DNA of 38,811 nt from Sphingobacteriaceae bacterium UBA6709 (lineage in GTDB: Bacteria; Bacteroidota; Bacteroidia; Sphingobacteriales; Sphingobacteriaceae): contig DKIV01000018.1 in NCBI GenBank assembly GCA_002454425.1, positions 57,771 to 96,581 of the forward strand. Reading direction: 5' to 3'. Under the pieces are notes generated by a model. The model had not been told where the DNA came from, made no database searches, and saw nothing but the letters and a program-made list of their open reading frames with translations. This document shows, piece by piece, positions 17,901-26,095 of this stretch. How positions within the stretch are numbered: position 1 is the stretch's first letter; each line of letters opens with the position of its first letter. Both the position numbers and the translations under genes were made by a program.

Positions 17901-18029
17901 CAGAAGTTGAGGTACTCCTATCGGACTACCCGCTGCTTTTAACTTTAAAGGGCTGGAAATCTCGCCTCTGGCTTGTTGAAGACACAACATAGCCATCCCC
18001 CCGGCAAAGAGGTAAAATTTTAAATTCAT
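14916..18029 (-). CDS. SusC/RagA family TonB-linked outer-membrane protein
   Basis: The likely start is the ATG at 18029, giving 1037 residues with a signal peptide (MNLKFYLFAGGMAMLCLQ); the longer frame from 18065 adds twelve residues in front of it. Domains in order are CarboxypepD_reg-like (about 43-115, VTGYVKDELGAPM), the TonB-contact/plug start (EVVIVGFGKQKK near 122-133), a plug with the SusC signature LLVVDGVPDRSINNIDPED and VLKDASATAVYGTRGANGVI, and a C-terminal barrel ending YNLGVRVNFQ. It imports the oligosaccharide captured by the SusD partner, using TonB. There is no extra N-terminal STN domain, so it is not a direct FecIR-type signalling receptor. It is the first gene of a four-gene operon. 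Confidence 0.94.
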   Translation of the reverse strand: MNLKFYLFAGGMAMLCLQQARGEISSPLKLKAAGSPIGVPQLLKVTGYVKDELGAPMFAVSVKVAGTNRVVQTDDKGYFSIDVNPTDTLEFVFVGYKRLSVPVRNKIDINVVLEPEEGNLNEVVIVGFGKQKKSSLVGSQSTIKPAELKQPVRDLTNAIAGRLAGVVAYQRGGAPGSDGSSIFIRGIATLGSSPRTPLLVVDGVPDRSINNIDPEDVESFTVLKDASATAVYGTRGANGVIIINTKKGRMGKPSVNAEFNHAINRFTELPKFLDGPGFMTLYNEGLTMRGRTPIYTQEAIDRTASGVDRDLYPNVNWYDELFKDFGQNKRATLNVNGGAENATYYLSAGYYTETGMFKRDDVQAYNSTLKLDRFNFTSNLNLNITKTTKLDFGVNGYITNLNAPNYGVNEVFDLATATPPHTIPTVYSNGQYAQLPGSGISPYMALTQSGVRTTFNNVVRSNIKVTQDLSSIVPGLNASALFAYDVNSSTGTSRGRTLQTYRATGRNAEGALITEITSAGNNDLSFGISRFGDRRLYVEGALNYAQKFGKSDVSGLVLFNQSDFSDAQSNVDTYKEAIPYRQRNLVGRLTYGYNDRYFMEANFSYSGSDNFIPSKRYGFFPSIGAGWIVSNEGFFTALKNTISHFKVRYTYGVSGNAAVTSGDLRFLYMPTIGSGGSYSFGDNPSSGSVTGYAETLIGGNVQWENSYRQNLGVEMNFLKDNLELIVELFKESRTDILLRDAAMPYNSGYLYANLPWSNIGETANKGIDISLNYNKNFSRGSFINFRGTFNYNKNRVVEDGFADWKYPYLQRKGRPIDQRFGYVAMGLFQSQDEIDNAPNQAGDVRVGDIRYKDLDGNGVINGDDQTAIGYGAVPRIVYGLNVGGGFRGLDLALFFQGVGQVDFNYSGGFATTPFSYGATNGNMYAQAWNRWTPENTNPHPFYPRLSTNQDQTTNYYTSTWWVHRADYIRLKSAELGYTFSPKSFEKVGIKKVRIYTNGTNLLTFSRWKFWDPELGDGRGASYPNITTYNLGVRVNFQ

Positions 18030-18302
18030 AGATATTTTGTGAAGTAGATTAAAGATTCCTTCCAACTGATAAGATCACAAGACTGCAGTTCTTGAAAAAT
18101 CAGCCGGATAATAACTAAGCTGAAGTTCAGTTTTAAATTGAAAAGTCGATTTGTTTCATAAGAGATCGTATGTTAATTTTAAGTAAACAACCTTTCCGAC
18201 AGCATCCTCGCCCTGTCGGTTATTTAGTAAAATTAAACTTCAGCCCATCCAAAAACATATTTTAGCGCATACAAATAATCATTCAAAAGAATGTACAGAT
18301 AA

Positions 18303-18334
18303 CACACTTAAAAAAAGCAACTTAGTTAAACAAA
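18303..18334 (-). promoter_or_regulatory. Candidate promoter of the first SusCD operon
   Basis: On the minus strand: TTTG (18334-18331), a 20-base spacer, TAAGTGTG (18310-18303; one mismatch to TAnnTTTG). The start would be near 18296, leaving a leader of about 265 bases before the ATG at 18029. Confidence 0.45.
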
Positions 18335-18558
18335 AAAGATATTCATGGATTAAAAAAACGTCAAAAGAGGTCGCCCTTTTCAGCGTTATTACAGAAATAT
18401 CACGCTGGAAATTTGTAAAAAAAAGAGCTCATCAAATCGCGCTATGCAGGCTATCACAAATATTCACTGCCGTAAGCCGACGGAAAGACCATCTAGGTGA
18501 TTTTATAAAAATTAAGAGAATATTAAGACATGCAATGTTTGATATATATAAACAAACG

Positions 18559-18574
18559 ACCTTGAATGCAAGGT
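18559..18574 (-). terminator. Short hairpin after the membrane regulator gene
   Basis: ACCTTG-N4-CAAGGT, six perfect pairs with a 4-base loop, about 50 bp after the stop at 18623. On the minus strand CGTTTGTTTATA follows, a modest T-rich tail. Confidence 0.4.
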
Positions 18575-18622
18575 ATTAAATGCTTTACCGTTCCCGTTGG
18601 AAAATTAACCGAAACTATCTGC

Positions 18623-19945
18623 TCAAAAAACCTCGGCAGTCGAAAGATCAACAAGTTTTGGGGAAACGACTCTTCCAATTCCACTAAATAAAACCTTCAC
18701 ACCTAACACCTTCCCTATCGACCGCTTATAACTAGTTTTTAAGGCTTGCTTACCATTTAGAAATACCAAAACCTTTTTATTATTGATCTTTAATTCGATA
18801 TCGCCCCCTTGTTCAGGATTAAAGGCTAATCGTCCAAGAAACTTATCTGCTCCGCTCACGTAATTCTCGGAAAACTTATACTCAGAAAACGCTACACAAC
18901 TCGCTCTGAACAGCTTAAGTAAATGCCGATGCTTTTCGCCGAGAATAATTATGGTTGTTTCAACGCACTGCATTCCAGCGCGACTTTGTTCTGCATACAC
19001 ACGACATTTGAAATCAAAATTATCTCCGCTGATACCGGAAGGCCTGATATTACTAAAGCCGACAAGAAACCGTCTCGACAGATTCAGACCCGCGGAATCC
19101 AATTGCGCGGGAGAAACATAAATGTTAGCAGTATCTAAGGGCCTCAAATTATTGATGGGAAAGGCATTTGAGGTATCGTTACCCGAATTGGCTACCCAAC
19201 CTCGGGTCTGCAACAAAACAGACGTGGTATCAATAGGCTTTCCTTTATATAGAAGCGTTGCATACACCACTCCTGGATTCCTGAAAAATCGAGTAACGCT
19301 GGCTCCTTTTTTAAGATGTGCCGGCTGGGCCTCATCCCAAAAATCTACCACAAAATCTTCATCGCTCCGACTCTGCTCATTGAGCCTGAACGCCGCGGAG
19401 TGGGGTACATAGCCTTTGGGATTATCGCAAATTAATTTTACACTGTGGGGCTGGTATATAGTTCCATCCGGCCATAGAACAAATGCGATACAGACGATTA
19501 GCAACAGTGCCCCTACACTATAATAATATGGAAAGACAGGATTTCTTTTCCTATCTGGTGACTGCGACTTTTCCTCTGCGAGCAGAGGCTCTTCTAATAT
19601 GGGTAGCGGCGGTTCAGCACTTAACGTGCGTCTACTGTTCGCGACTTCAAATTCCCGCCAGTCCCTGTAGCCGACAAACTGAGCCAGCGCGTCACGCGTT
19701 GCTTTCTGTGGATAATAGCGCTGCGAAGTCTTTAATCTTCCAAAAATTCTCTTTAATGTATTTTCACTCAAATAAACTTTTGTTTGCCGCCCCAGCTGAC
19801 TGCTTAACCTACTGTAGTCACCTGTTCGCCAACTTGAGATAGAATCTCCACCCATCTTTTTTAAAATAAGCTGACAACATATATCCATTAAATAGACGGA
19901 ATTTGCGTTATCCGCCTGTACAGAATTTTCCTCCACGTTATACAC
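18623..19945 (-). CDS. One-pass membrane protein with HTH-like N-terminus, PKD-like and jelly-roll-like outer domains; candidate sensor-regulator
   Basis: This 440-residue protein lies between the two arms of the glycan locus. Residues about 20-100 match a Bacteroidota N-terminal module I recognise by pattern, not by name: VYLSENTLKRIFGRLKT, then YPQKATRDALAQFVGY and DWREFE, with the spacing of a small HTH-like helical domain. A Pro/Glu-rich linker leads to one membrane helix (about 141-158). Outside, residues about 165-250 look like a PKD-type beta domain (PHSAAFRLNEQ, VDFWDE, NPGVVYATLLYKGK), and 270-440 look like a concanavalin/jelly-roll fold (GGDIELKINNKKVLVFLNGK). This layout fits binding of sugar outside and DNA contact inside without a sigma/anti-sigma pair. 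The frame starts at GTG 19945; an ATG at 19888 is an alternative. DNA binding is inferred. Confidence 0.7.
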   Translation of the reverse strand: MYNVEENSVQADNANSVYLMDICCQLILKKMGGDSISSWRTGDYSRLSSQLGRQTKVYLSENTLKRIFGRLKTSQRYYPQKATRDALAQFVGYRDWREFEVANSRRTLSAEPPLPILEEPLLAEEKSQSPDRKRNPVFPYYYSVGALLLIVCIAFVLWPDGTIYQPHSVKLICDNPKGYVPHSAAFRLNEQSRSDEDFVVDFWDEAQPAHLKKGASVTRFFRNPGVVYATLLYKGKPIDTTSVLLQTRGWVANSGNDTSNAFPINNLRPLDTANIYVSPAQLDSAGLNLSRRFLVGFSNIRPSGISGDNFDFKCRVYAEQSRAGMQCVETTIIILGEKHRHLLKLFRASCVAFSEYKFSENYVSGADKFLGRLAFNPEQGGDIELKINNKKVLVFLNGKQALKTSYKRSIGKVLGVKVLFSGIGRVVSPKLVDLSTAEVF

Positions 19946-20141
19946 CGAACTGTATTACAACTATTTAAATATACAAAACATTGAAACAAGCTTTGTACCG
20001 ACGGCTATGCGTCAGCACCTGCTCTTTGTAATAAATTTACACTAATTCTTTGAAACCATGTAGCGCAAGACAACTCTTGACGAAGAATCCTAGAGAATTA
20101 CACAAAATTTAACACAAGCTTTTCCCCTCCTTCATGTTGAT

Positions 20142-22328
20142 ATGAAAAAAACAAGAACTCACTTTCTCCTATGTTGCCTGATTTCAGCGTCAGCATTTGC
20201 ACAAAAAAACGTCGTTATAACAACCCAGTCAAATGCCTTGGTATTTGAAGTTGACGCCGACAGATCTCTCAGGCAGACATACTATGGAAGTAAATTAACC
20301 AACATCACGGAATATCCTCATATTGAGGCATTGGATAAAATTAAGCCTGGATCAGATGACGTTTACAACAAACGGGAAGCGTATGTATCTTCCGGTACTA
20401 TAAGTTTACTTGAACCAGCTTTAAGCGTCACGCATAGTGATGGGGATAAATCTACAGCACTTACATTCGTCAAGTCGGAGACTAAGAGGATTGACCCTAA
20501 CAGTACGCAGACGATCATCTTTCTAAAAGATGACATACATGCCTTTAGTGTGAAATTGAACTTTATCGCCCGAAGCAAAGAAGATGTCATTGAACAGTGG
20601 GCAGAAATTGTACATCAGGAAAATAAGGATATTGTTCTTAATAAGTACGCTTCTGCGAATCTGACCCTCTCGGGAAACAAATTCTTTCTCAAGAGTCATC
20701 ACAGTGGGTGGGGAACAGAAATGCGCTCCGAAGAGCAGCAGCTTTTACACAACATCGTAACTCTGGATTCCAAGTTAAACACACGAGCCAATCTTTTACA
20801 CTCGTCTTCGTTCATGGTATCCTTAGACCAACCTGCTACAGAAAAGACAGGGAATGTTCTGGCCGGAACGTTGGCATACCCCGGAAATTTTAGAATAGAC
20901 TTCGAGAACTTTGACGAATACTATATGAGAATTACAGCGGGCATCAACAATTTCGCATCTAATTATACTCTGAAAAAGGACGAAGTGTTTACCACCCCAA
21001 AATTTATTCATACGCTCTCAGCGAGCGGAAGAGGACAAGCAAGCAGGAATTTACATAACTGGGCCCGTAACTACCAGCTCGCTCAGGGAAAAGGCGAACG
21101 TCTTACGTTACTTAATAATTGGGAAACTACCTATTTTGACTTCGACGACCAAAAGCTGAGGGATCTTATATCTGATACGAAAAAATTAGGCGTAGAGGTG
21201 TTCCTTCTGGATGACGGTTGGTTTGGCAATAAATACCCAAGAAACGGATCTACTTCAGGTCTGGGCGACTGGGACTATAACAGGATGAAACTGAAACAAG
21301 GAATTGGTTCCCTGGGCAAAGTTGCTACGGCGCAGGGTGTAAAGTTTGGCATTTGGCTGGAACCCGAGATGGTAAATCCCAAAAGTGAACTATATGAAAA
21401 CCATCCCGACTGGATCATTCGCAATAAGGGACGTAAAGAGTTCTACATGCGCAACCAGCTAGTGCTCGACCTAAGTAACCCTCAGGTTCAGGAGTTCGTT
21501 TTCAATGTTATCGATAAGACGTTTAAGGAAGTTCCTGAACTGGCCTTCATTAAATGGGATTGTAACGCCATCACAAACAATCCTCAATCAGCAACCCTAA
21601 AAAACCAGGATCACTTTTATATAGAGTATGTTAGGGGGCTTTTTAAGGTACTCAAACGTGTGAAAGAAAAATATCCTACAGTTCCCATGATGTTATGTGC
21701 CGGTGGTGGGAGTCGCGTAGACTATGGCGCATTGGAATATTTTACCGAATTCTGGCCAAGTGACAACACGAACCCCTTCGACAGAATCTTCATACAATGG
21801 GAGTATTCCTACTATTTCCCCTCAATCAGTGTTGATAACCACATCACCGACATGGGTCAACAGTCTTTAAAATTTAAAACCGACGTTGCTATGATGGGAA
21901 AACTGGGATATGACCTGCGCGTAAATGAACTTAGCGCTAATGAACTGGCATTCAGCCAGCAGTCAACAAAATTATATAGTAAGATTAAAGATATGATTTG
22001 GCATGGAGACCAATATCGTTTACAAAATCCTTATGACAATAATGTTGCAGCTGTCGCATATGTCGATACTAACCAATCAAAAGCCATTGTCTTTAACTAT
22101 TGGATGTCCCCGCAACTCCAGGCGAATGCCTCCATCCCCATAAAGATGGAGGGGCTTGATCCTCAGAAAAAGTATAATATTGAAGAAGTAAATCTTTTTC
22201 CGGGAAGCAAAAGCCCTATAGCCAGCGACCGTCAATATTCCGGCGAATTCCTGATGAAGGTAGGATATAATCCTGAAGTATCAGCCCGTCGCACGAGTGT
22301 GATCCTGCTGCTTACCGCGGTTAATTAA
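20142..22328 (+). CDS. GH36 family alpha-galactosidase-type glycoside hydrolase
   Basis: The 728-residue enzyme has a signal peptide (to about residue 20), an N-terminal beta-sandwich (about 22-310) and a TIM barrel (about 315-650), the usual GH36 plan. Landmarks are FLLDDGWFGNKYPRN (DDGW 357-360), GIWLEPEMVNP (about 403-413), FIKWDCN with the expected nucleophile D473, LCAGGGSRVDYG (518-529) and the acid/base D541 in WPSDNTNPFDR. GH36 retains configuration and removes terminal alpha-galactose or alpha-N-acetylgalactosamine. The text LCAGGG.RVD differs from the more common SCSGGG.RFD of plant-oligosaccharide enzymes, so the sugar at the -1 site should be left open. It heads a three-gene plus-strand operon with the HExxH protein (32 bp) and the GH89 enzyme, and is probably periplasmic. 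Confidence 0.9.
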   Translation: MKKTRTHFLLCCLISASAFAQKNVVITTQSNALVFEVDADRSLRQTYYGSKLTNITEYPHIEALDKIKPGSDDVYNKREAYVSSGTISLLEPALSVTHSDGDKSTALTFVKSETKRIDPNSTQTIIFLKDDIHAFSVKLNFIARSKEDVIEQWAEIVHQENKDIVLNKYASANLTLSGNKFFLKSHHSGWGTEMRSEEQQLLHNIVTLDSKLNTRANLLHSSSFMVSLDQPATEKTGNVLAGTLAYPGNFRIDFENFDEYYMRITAGINNFASNYTLKKDEVFTTPKFIHTLSASGRGQASRNLHNWARNYQLAQGKGERLTLLNNWETTYFDFDDQKLRDLISDTKKLGVEVFLLDDGWFGNKYPRNGSTSGLGDWDYNRMKLKQGIGSLGKVATAQGVKFGIWLEPEMVNPKSELYENHPDWIIRNKGRKEFYMRNQLVLDLSNPQVQEFVFNVIDKTFKEVPELAFIKWDCNAITNNPQSATLKNQDHFYIEYVRGLFKVLKRVKEKYPTVPMMLCAGGGSRVDYGALEYFTEFWPSDNTNPFDRIFIQWEYSYYFPSISVDNHITDMGQQSLKFKTDVAMMGKLGYDLRVNELSANELAFSQQSTKLYSKIKDMIWHGDQYRLQNPYDNNVAAVAYVDTNQSKAIVFNYWMSPQLQANASIPIKMEGLDPQKKYNIEEVNLFPGSKSPIASDRQYSGEFLMKVGYNPEVSARRTSVILLLTAVN

Positions 22329-22360
22329 TGTGTTAATCCATTCTTATCTCATCTTAACAA

Positions 22361-23638
22361 ATGAACCGATATCTTTTACACTGCTCTTTGCTTGCGATAT
22401 TTCTTCTGTGCGCTGTCCACGTAAGGGCCCAAAAGCATGTAGTGATTCCTGAAAAACTCAAGAATGACAATTATTTCGGAAAACCCGATAGCAAATATGC
22501 TCCCGAGTTCAAAAGAGAAAGTGCCAACTTTGCGATATTTTGGGATAAGTTCTACGGAGCTGACCCAGAAAACAATACAGACATAAAAAGACGTGTTAAC
22601 ATTGGGCACATGCTTTCTGAATGCGAAAGATATTTTCAATATTATGTCGACACGCTCTCGCTCATTAAAAAAGGTCGCTCAGCAAGCGACAAGTATAAAG
22701 TCCTGATTTTCGTTACGGCAGGCATGAATAACACAGCTTACGGCGGTGGACACGACTCTGTCGGTGTACTCTGGACTCCATCCTCCCGCGTGGAAAAAGA
22801 ACCATACGGCGTCCTTGCACACGAGCTGGGCCATGTGTTTCAATACCTCGCCTCTGTTGATAACGGAGGAAACTCATTCTTCGGCCCCATAAGTGAAATG
22901 GGGGCACAGTACGTTCTCTGGCAGGTGTTACCGGGTTGGCTAACCTTCGAAAACTTTCATCTCAAAGCCTTCCTTAAGGGCACTCAGCTGGCATTCTTAC
23001 ACCCTGAAAATGCTTATCACTCCCCTTTTGTCATCGAATATTGGGCATCGTTACACGGGGTGGACATCTACGGGCGCCTACTACGCGAAGTCAAACGCGG
23101 TGAAGACATCGTTGCTACCTATAAACGGGTCACGAACACCAGCCAGGAAAAATTCAATGACGAAATCTTCAACGCCTCGCGTCATTTTATCACCTGGGAT
23201 TTGAAACGGATTCAGGACATCGGCCGTCCATATCGGAATCAACATAGTACAGCTCTCGACAGTACTAAGGATCAATGGTATAAACCCCGCGCGACGCTCG
23301 TTCCACAAGATTACGGTTATAATGCTATCGAACTAGCAGTGCCGCGCCAGCTTAGGAAGATAAAACTGACATTCAGGGCTGACCAAGCTCCTGGTAAAGG
23401 ATGGCGCTATGGCTTTATTGCCTATAATATGGATGGCAGTCGTTCCTATTCGTCTATACGAAAAGCAACTTACGGACAGCTTAAATTCGCCGTCCCGGCG
23501 AACACGCAAAAACTTTGGCTGGTGGTGTCGGGTGCCCCCGCTACACATATCCCTATAAACAGAAAACAAAAGCAGTATACAGAGTATCCTTATCAATTTA
23601 AAATCGCGGGAACTCATCCGTTGATGGGGAATAACTAA
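22361..23638 (+). CDS. Secreted HExxH protein, DUF6055-like, putative metallopeptidase
   Basis: The 425-residue protein has a signal peptide ending near residue 23 (VHVRAQ). A central domain carries LAHELGHVFQYLA (H154, E155, H158) and, 21 residues on, E179 in PISEMGAQYVLWQ, the gluzincin arrangement of two His and a distant Glu. A C-terminal beta domain (about 305-420) follows. The style fits the DUF6055 family, known mainly as a domain near glycan-degradation loci; no activity is known to me. It sits between GH36 and GH89 in one operon, 32 bp after the first and 16 bp before the second. It may be a protease or glycopeptidase working on the protein carrying the sugars, or a glycan-binding protein that kept the zinc site. 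Confidence 0.7.
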   Translation: MNRYLLHCSLLAIFLLCAVHVRAQKHVVIPEKLKNDNYFGKPDSKYAPEFKRESANFAIFWDKFYGADPENNTDIKRRVNIGHMLSECERYFQYYVDTLSLIKKGRSASDKYKVLIFVTAGMNNTAYGGGHDSVGVLWTPSSRVEKEPYGVLAHELGHVFQYLASVDNGGNSFFGPISEMGAQYVLWQVLPGWLTFENFHLKAFLKGTQLAFLHPENAYHSPFVIEYWASLHGVDIYGRLLREVKRGEDIVATYKRVTNTSQEKFNDEIFNASRHFITWDLKRIQDIGRPYRNQHSTALDSTKDQWYKPRATLVPQDYGYNAIELAVPRQLRKIKLTFRADQAPGKGWRYGFIAYNMDGSRSYSSIRKATYGQLKFAVPANTQKLWLVVSGAPATHIPINRKQKQYTEYPYQFKIAGTHPLMGNN

Positions 23639-23654
23639 ATATCACAACGTTATC

Positions 23655-25868
23655 ATGATGAAACGCATTCTAAAAAGTACGGTGACAATTGCATTCCTCT
23701 TGCTCTGCGCAACATGCCCTGGCCTTCGGGCATCTGAGATAAATCCCGTTGAGGGGCTTGTAAAACGCATAGCGCCGAGCTATGCTGAACTGATACGTTT
23801 CGAAACACTTCATGACAATAGTGATAAAGACATCTTTGAACTTGAGTCGGAGGGAAAAAAACTCATCATCCGTGCCAACAATTTTAATTCTATGGCGGTT
23901 GGCTTTAACTATTTCCTCAAATACCATTGTCTGGTATCGGTATCTTACTACAAAGACGATAAGATTAACGTTCCGACGCAACTGCCGGTTCTCAGGAATA
24001 AAGTACGCCGGGAGGCAAGGGTTAAAGATCGATTTTTCCTTAATTATTGCACATTTGGTTACTCTATGCCCTGGTGGCGTTGGACAGACTGGGAACACTT
24101 TATCGACTGGATGGCGCTTAACGGCATAAATATGCCACTGGCCATCACCGGACAAGAGGCCATCTGGTACCGTGTATGGACGAAGCTCGGACTAAAAGAT
24201 GAGCAGATAAAAGCCTATTTCACAGGGCCCGCCTATCTGCCATGGCATCGCATGTCGAACATCGATCATTGGGGAGGCCCTCTGCCGAAATCATGGCTTG
24301 ATGATCAACTGCTGTTACAAAAGAAAATCGTCGCCCGCGAACGCGAGTTCAACATGAAGCCGGTTCTCCCAGCTTTCGCCGGGCACGTGCCTCAAGCGAT
24401 CAAAACTGTTTATCCTACGGCTCACATTACCGACTTGGGCTCATGGGGCGGATTTGGTTCCAAATACTATAGTCATTTCCTCGATCCTTTCGACCCGTTG
24501 TTTGAAAAAGTTCAAAAGCTCTTCCTTGAAGAGCAAAGTCGGGAATTCGGTACCGATCACATTTACGGAGCCGATCCTTTCAACGAAGTTACACCTCCTA
24601 GCTGGGAACCTGAGTATCTGGCAAATGCATCTCGGGTTATTTATAATTCTATTAGTAAAAATGACCCTCAGGCACATTGGCTGCAAATGACCTGGGTGTT
24701 CTATTTTATGAGAAAACAATGGACTAATGAGCGTATTAAGGCTTTCGTTCGGGCTGTCCCACAAGATAAGATGATACTTCTCGATTACTATTGCGACAAT
24801 ACAGAGGTATGGAAACTTACTGATAAATTCTTTAATCAACCCTATATATGGTGCTATCTCGGCAATTTCGGCGGCAACACCATGTTAATTGGTAATCTTA
24901 AGCAAGTCGAGGAACGGATGGAAAACGCATTTGCAAATGGAGGGAAAAATATGAGCGGTATTGGGTCGACCCTCGAAGGCTTTGACGCGAACCCTGTAAT
25001 GTATGAATATGTGTTTGAAAAGGTTTGGACCGAAGGCCCGATAAACCTTACGCGCTGGATTGAGGATTATGCCCGACGTCGTATCGGCCGCGACGATGCA
25101 AATAGCAAGCAGGCCTGGAATCTCCTTCTGGATTCGGTCTACCGCGCCCCGGCAGCTTTAGGTCAGGGTCCCCTGACAAATGCTAAGCCCACACTAAAAG
25201 GACACGGCAACTGGACCACCAATCCAAGGATACAGTACAACAATAAAAACTTGCTGAAAATATGGGAACTCTTACTAAACGCCAGGGGGCAGGGTACGCA
25301 ATCCTATGAATACGACCTGGTGAATATTACCAGACAAACGCTCTCAAATCACTTCCATAATATGCGCGACAGTTATACCCGTTGTTACGAAAAGGCAGAT
25401 AAACAGGGGATGGACGTGTGGAAAGCACAAATGCTTGGACTGCTTGATGACCTTGACCTGATCCTTTCTACGCAAAGTCTTAACTTATTGGGTAAATGGA
25501 TCGAAGATGCCCGCGCCATCGGTGTTAACAAAGCCGAAAAGAATTACTATGAACAAGATGCCCGCCGGCTAATAACTACCTGGGGTGGCGAAGCTCGCTC
25601 CCTTAACGATTATGCTAACAGATCCTGGGCAGGCCTTACAGCCGACTTTTACAAGCGACGGTGGCAATTATTCTTTAAAAGCACAGAGGAGGCCCTGGAT
25701 CAGGGAAAGCCTCTGAACCAAAAGGCGCTTACGACTATTATTAACGAATTCGAAGATAATTGGGTAGTTCAGCACAAATCCTTCAGAGCCACGCCTGTCA
25801 AAGGGGCATTCAATATCAGCACAAAATTGTATAAAAAATATGCCTCGCAGATCGAATCTCTACCGTAG
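23655..25868 (+). CDS. GH89 alpha-N-acetylglucosaminidase (NAGLU family)
   Basis: At 737 residues this has the full NAGLU plan: signal peptide (to about 26), small N-terminal domain (about 28-120), TIM barrel (about 125-460) and helical C-terminal domain. Barrel landmarks are PWWRWTDWEHFIDWMALNG (about 139-157), ITGQEAIWYRVW and DPFNEVTPPS with acid/base E311, and STLEGFDANP with nucleophile E441. The two Glu are 130 residues apart, the same distance as E316 and E446 of human NAGLU. GH89 enzymes release terminal alpha-linked GlcNAc, for example GlcNAc-alpha-1,4-Gal caps of gastric-type mucin or the non-reducing end of heparan chains. It is the last gene of the plus-strand arm. With GH36 it suggests an alpha-capped glycoconjugate substrate. 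Confidence 0.95.
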   Translation: MMKRILKSTVTIAFLLLCATCPGLRASEINPVEGLVKRIAPSYAELIRFETLHDNSDKDIFELESEGKKLIIRANNFNSMAVGFNYFLKYHCLVSVSYYKDDKINVPTQLPVLRNKVRREARVKDRFFLNYCTFGYSMPWWRWTDWEHFIDWMALNGINMPLAITGQEAIWYRVWTKLGLKDEQIKAYFTGPAYLPWHRMSNIDHWGGPLPKSWLDDQLLLQKKIVAREREFNMKPVLPAFAGHVPQAIKTVYPTAHITDLGSWGGFGSKYYSHFLDPFDPLFEKVQKLFLEEQSREFGTDHIYGADPFNEVTPPSWEPEYLANASRVIYNSISKNDPQAHWLQMTWVFYFMRKQWTNERIKAFVRAVPQDKMILLDYYCDNTEVWKLTDKFFNQPYIWCYLGNFGGNTMLIGNLKQVEERMENAFANGGKNMSGIGSTLEGFDANPVMYEYVFEKVWTEGPINLTRWIEDYARRRIGRDDANSKQAWNLLLDSVYRAPAALGQGPLTNAKPTLKGHGNWTTNPRIQYNNKNLLKIWELLLNARGQGTQSYEYDLVNITRQTLSNHFHNMRDSYTRCYEKADKQGMDVWKAQMLGLLDDLDLILSTQSLNLLGKWIEDARAIGVNKAEKNYYEQDARRLITTWGGEARSLNDYANRSWAGLTADFYKRRWQLFFKSTEEALDQGKPLNQKALTTIINEFEDNWVVQHKSFRATPVKGAFNISTKLYKKYASQIESLP

Positions 25869-25888
25869 AAAGGCGTACACATTTTAAT

Positions 25889-25934
25889 CCCCGGAGGCAA
25901 CGATCCGCCAAAAACGTTATCGTCACTCCAGGGG
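25889..25934 (+). terminator. Two-part imperfect hairpin after the GH89 gene
   Basis: Outer arms CCCCGGAG (25889-25896) and CTCC-A-GGGG (25926-25934) pair with one bulge, and inner arms ACGAT (25900-25904) and ATCGT (25919-25923) continue the stem. It begins 20 bp after the stop but has no strong T run. Confidence 0.35.
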
Positions 25935-26095
25935 GCTAAAACAAGATTCATTTATCCTCCTTTTGAAAAATTTTGAAAGATGTCAATATCTATTGATATT
26001 TAAGTACGCCGTTATCTGAAAGGCTAACGTTCCTCTATTATATGTAAATCGATGCGGAGAAAATAGGGATCCTTGAAATGCTCACTACGTAAAGA

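Larger units (their letters stand above)
18030..18622. other. Long leader/regulatory gap upstream of the first susC-like gene
   Basis: This is about 590 bp without a gene. It contains a probable minus-strand promoter (18303-18334), a hairpin CCGACAG-N10-CTGTCGG (18196-18202 and 18213-18219) inside the predicted leader, and the probable terminator of the membrane regulator gene (18559-18574). Confidence 0.5.

Noticed and set aside
18586..18602. CCGTTCCCG near the regulator terminator as a third LacI-type operator
   Set aside because: Only the right half matches; the TGCAAT half is missing and no promoter lies beside it.
25984..26001. AATATC-N4-GATATT hairpin before the DUF4256 gene
   Set aside because: Pure AT-type stem of six pairs in AT-rich DNA; no T run or promoter relation makes it meaningful.
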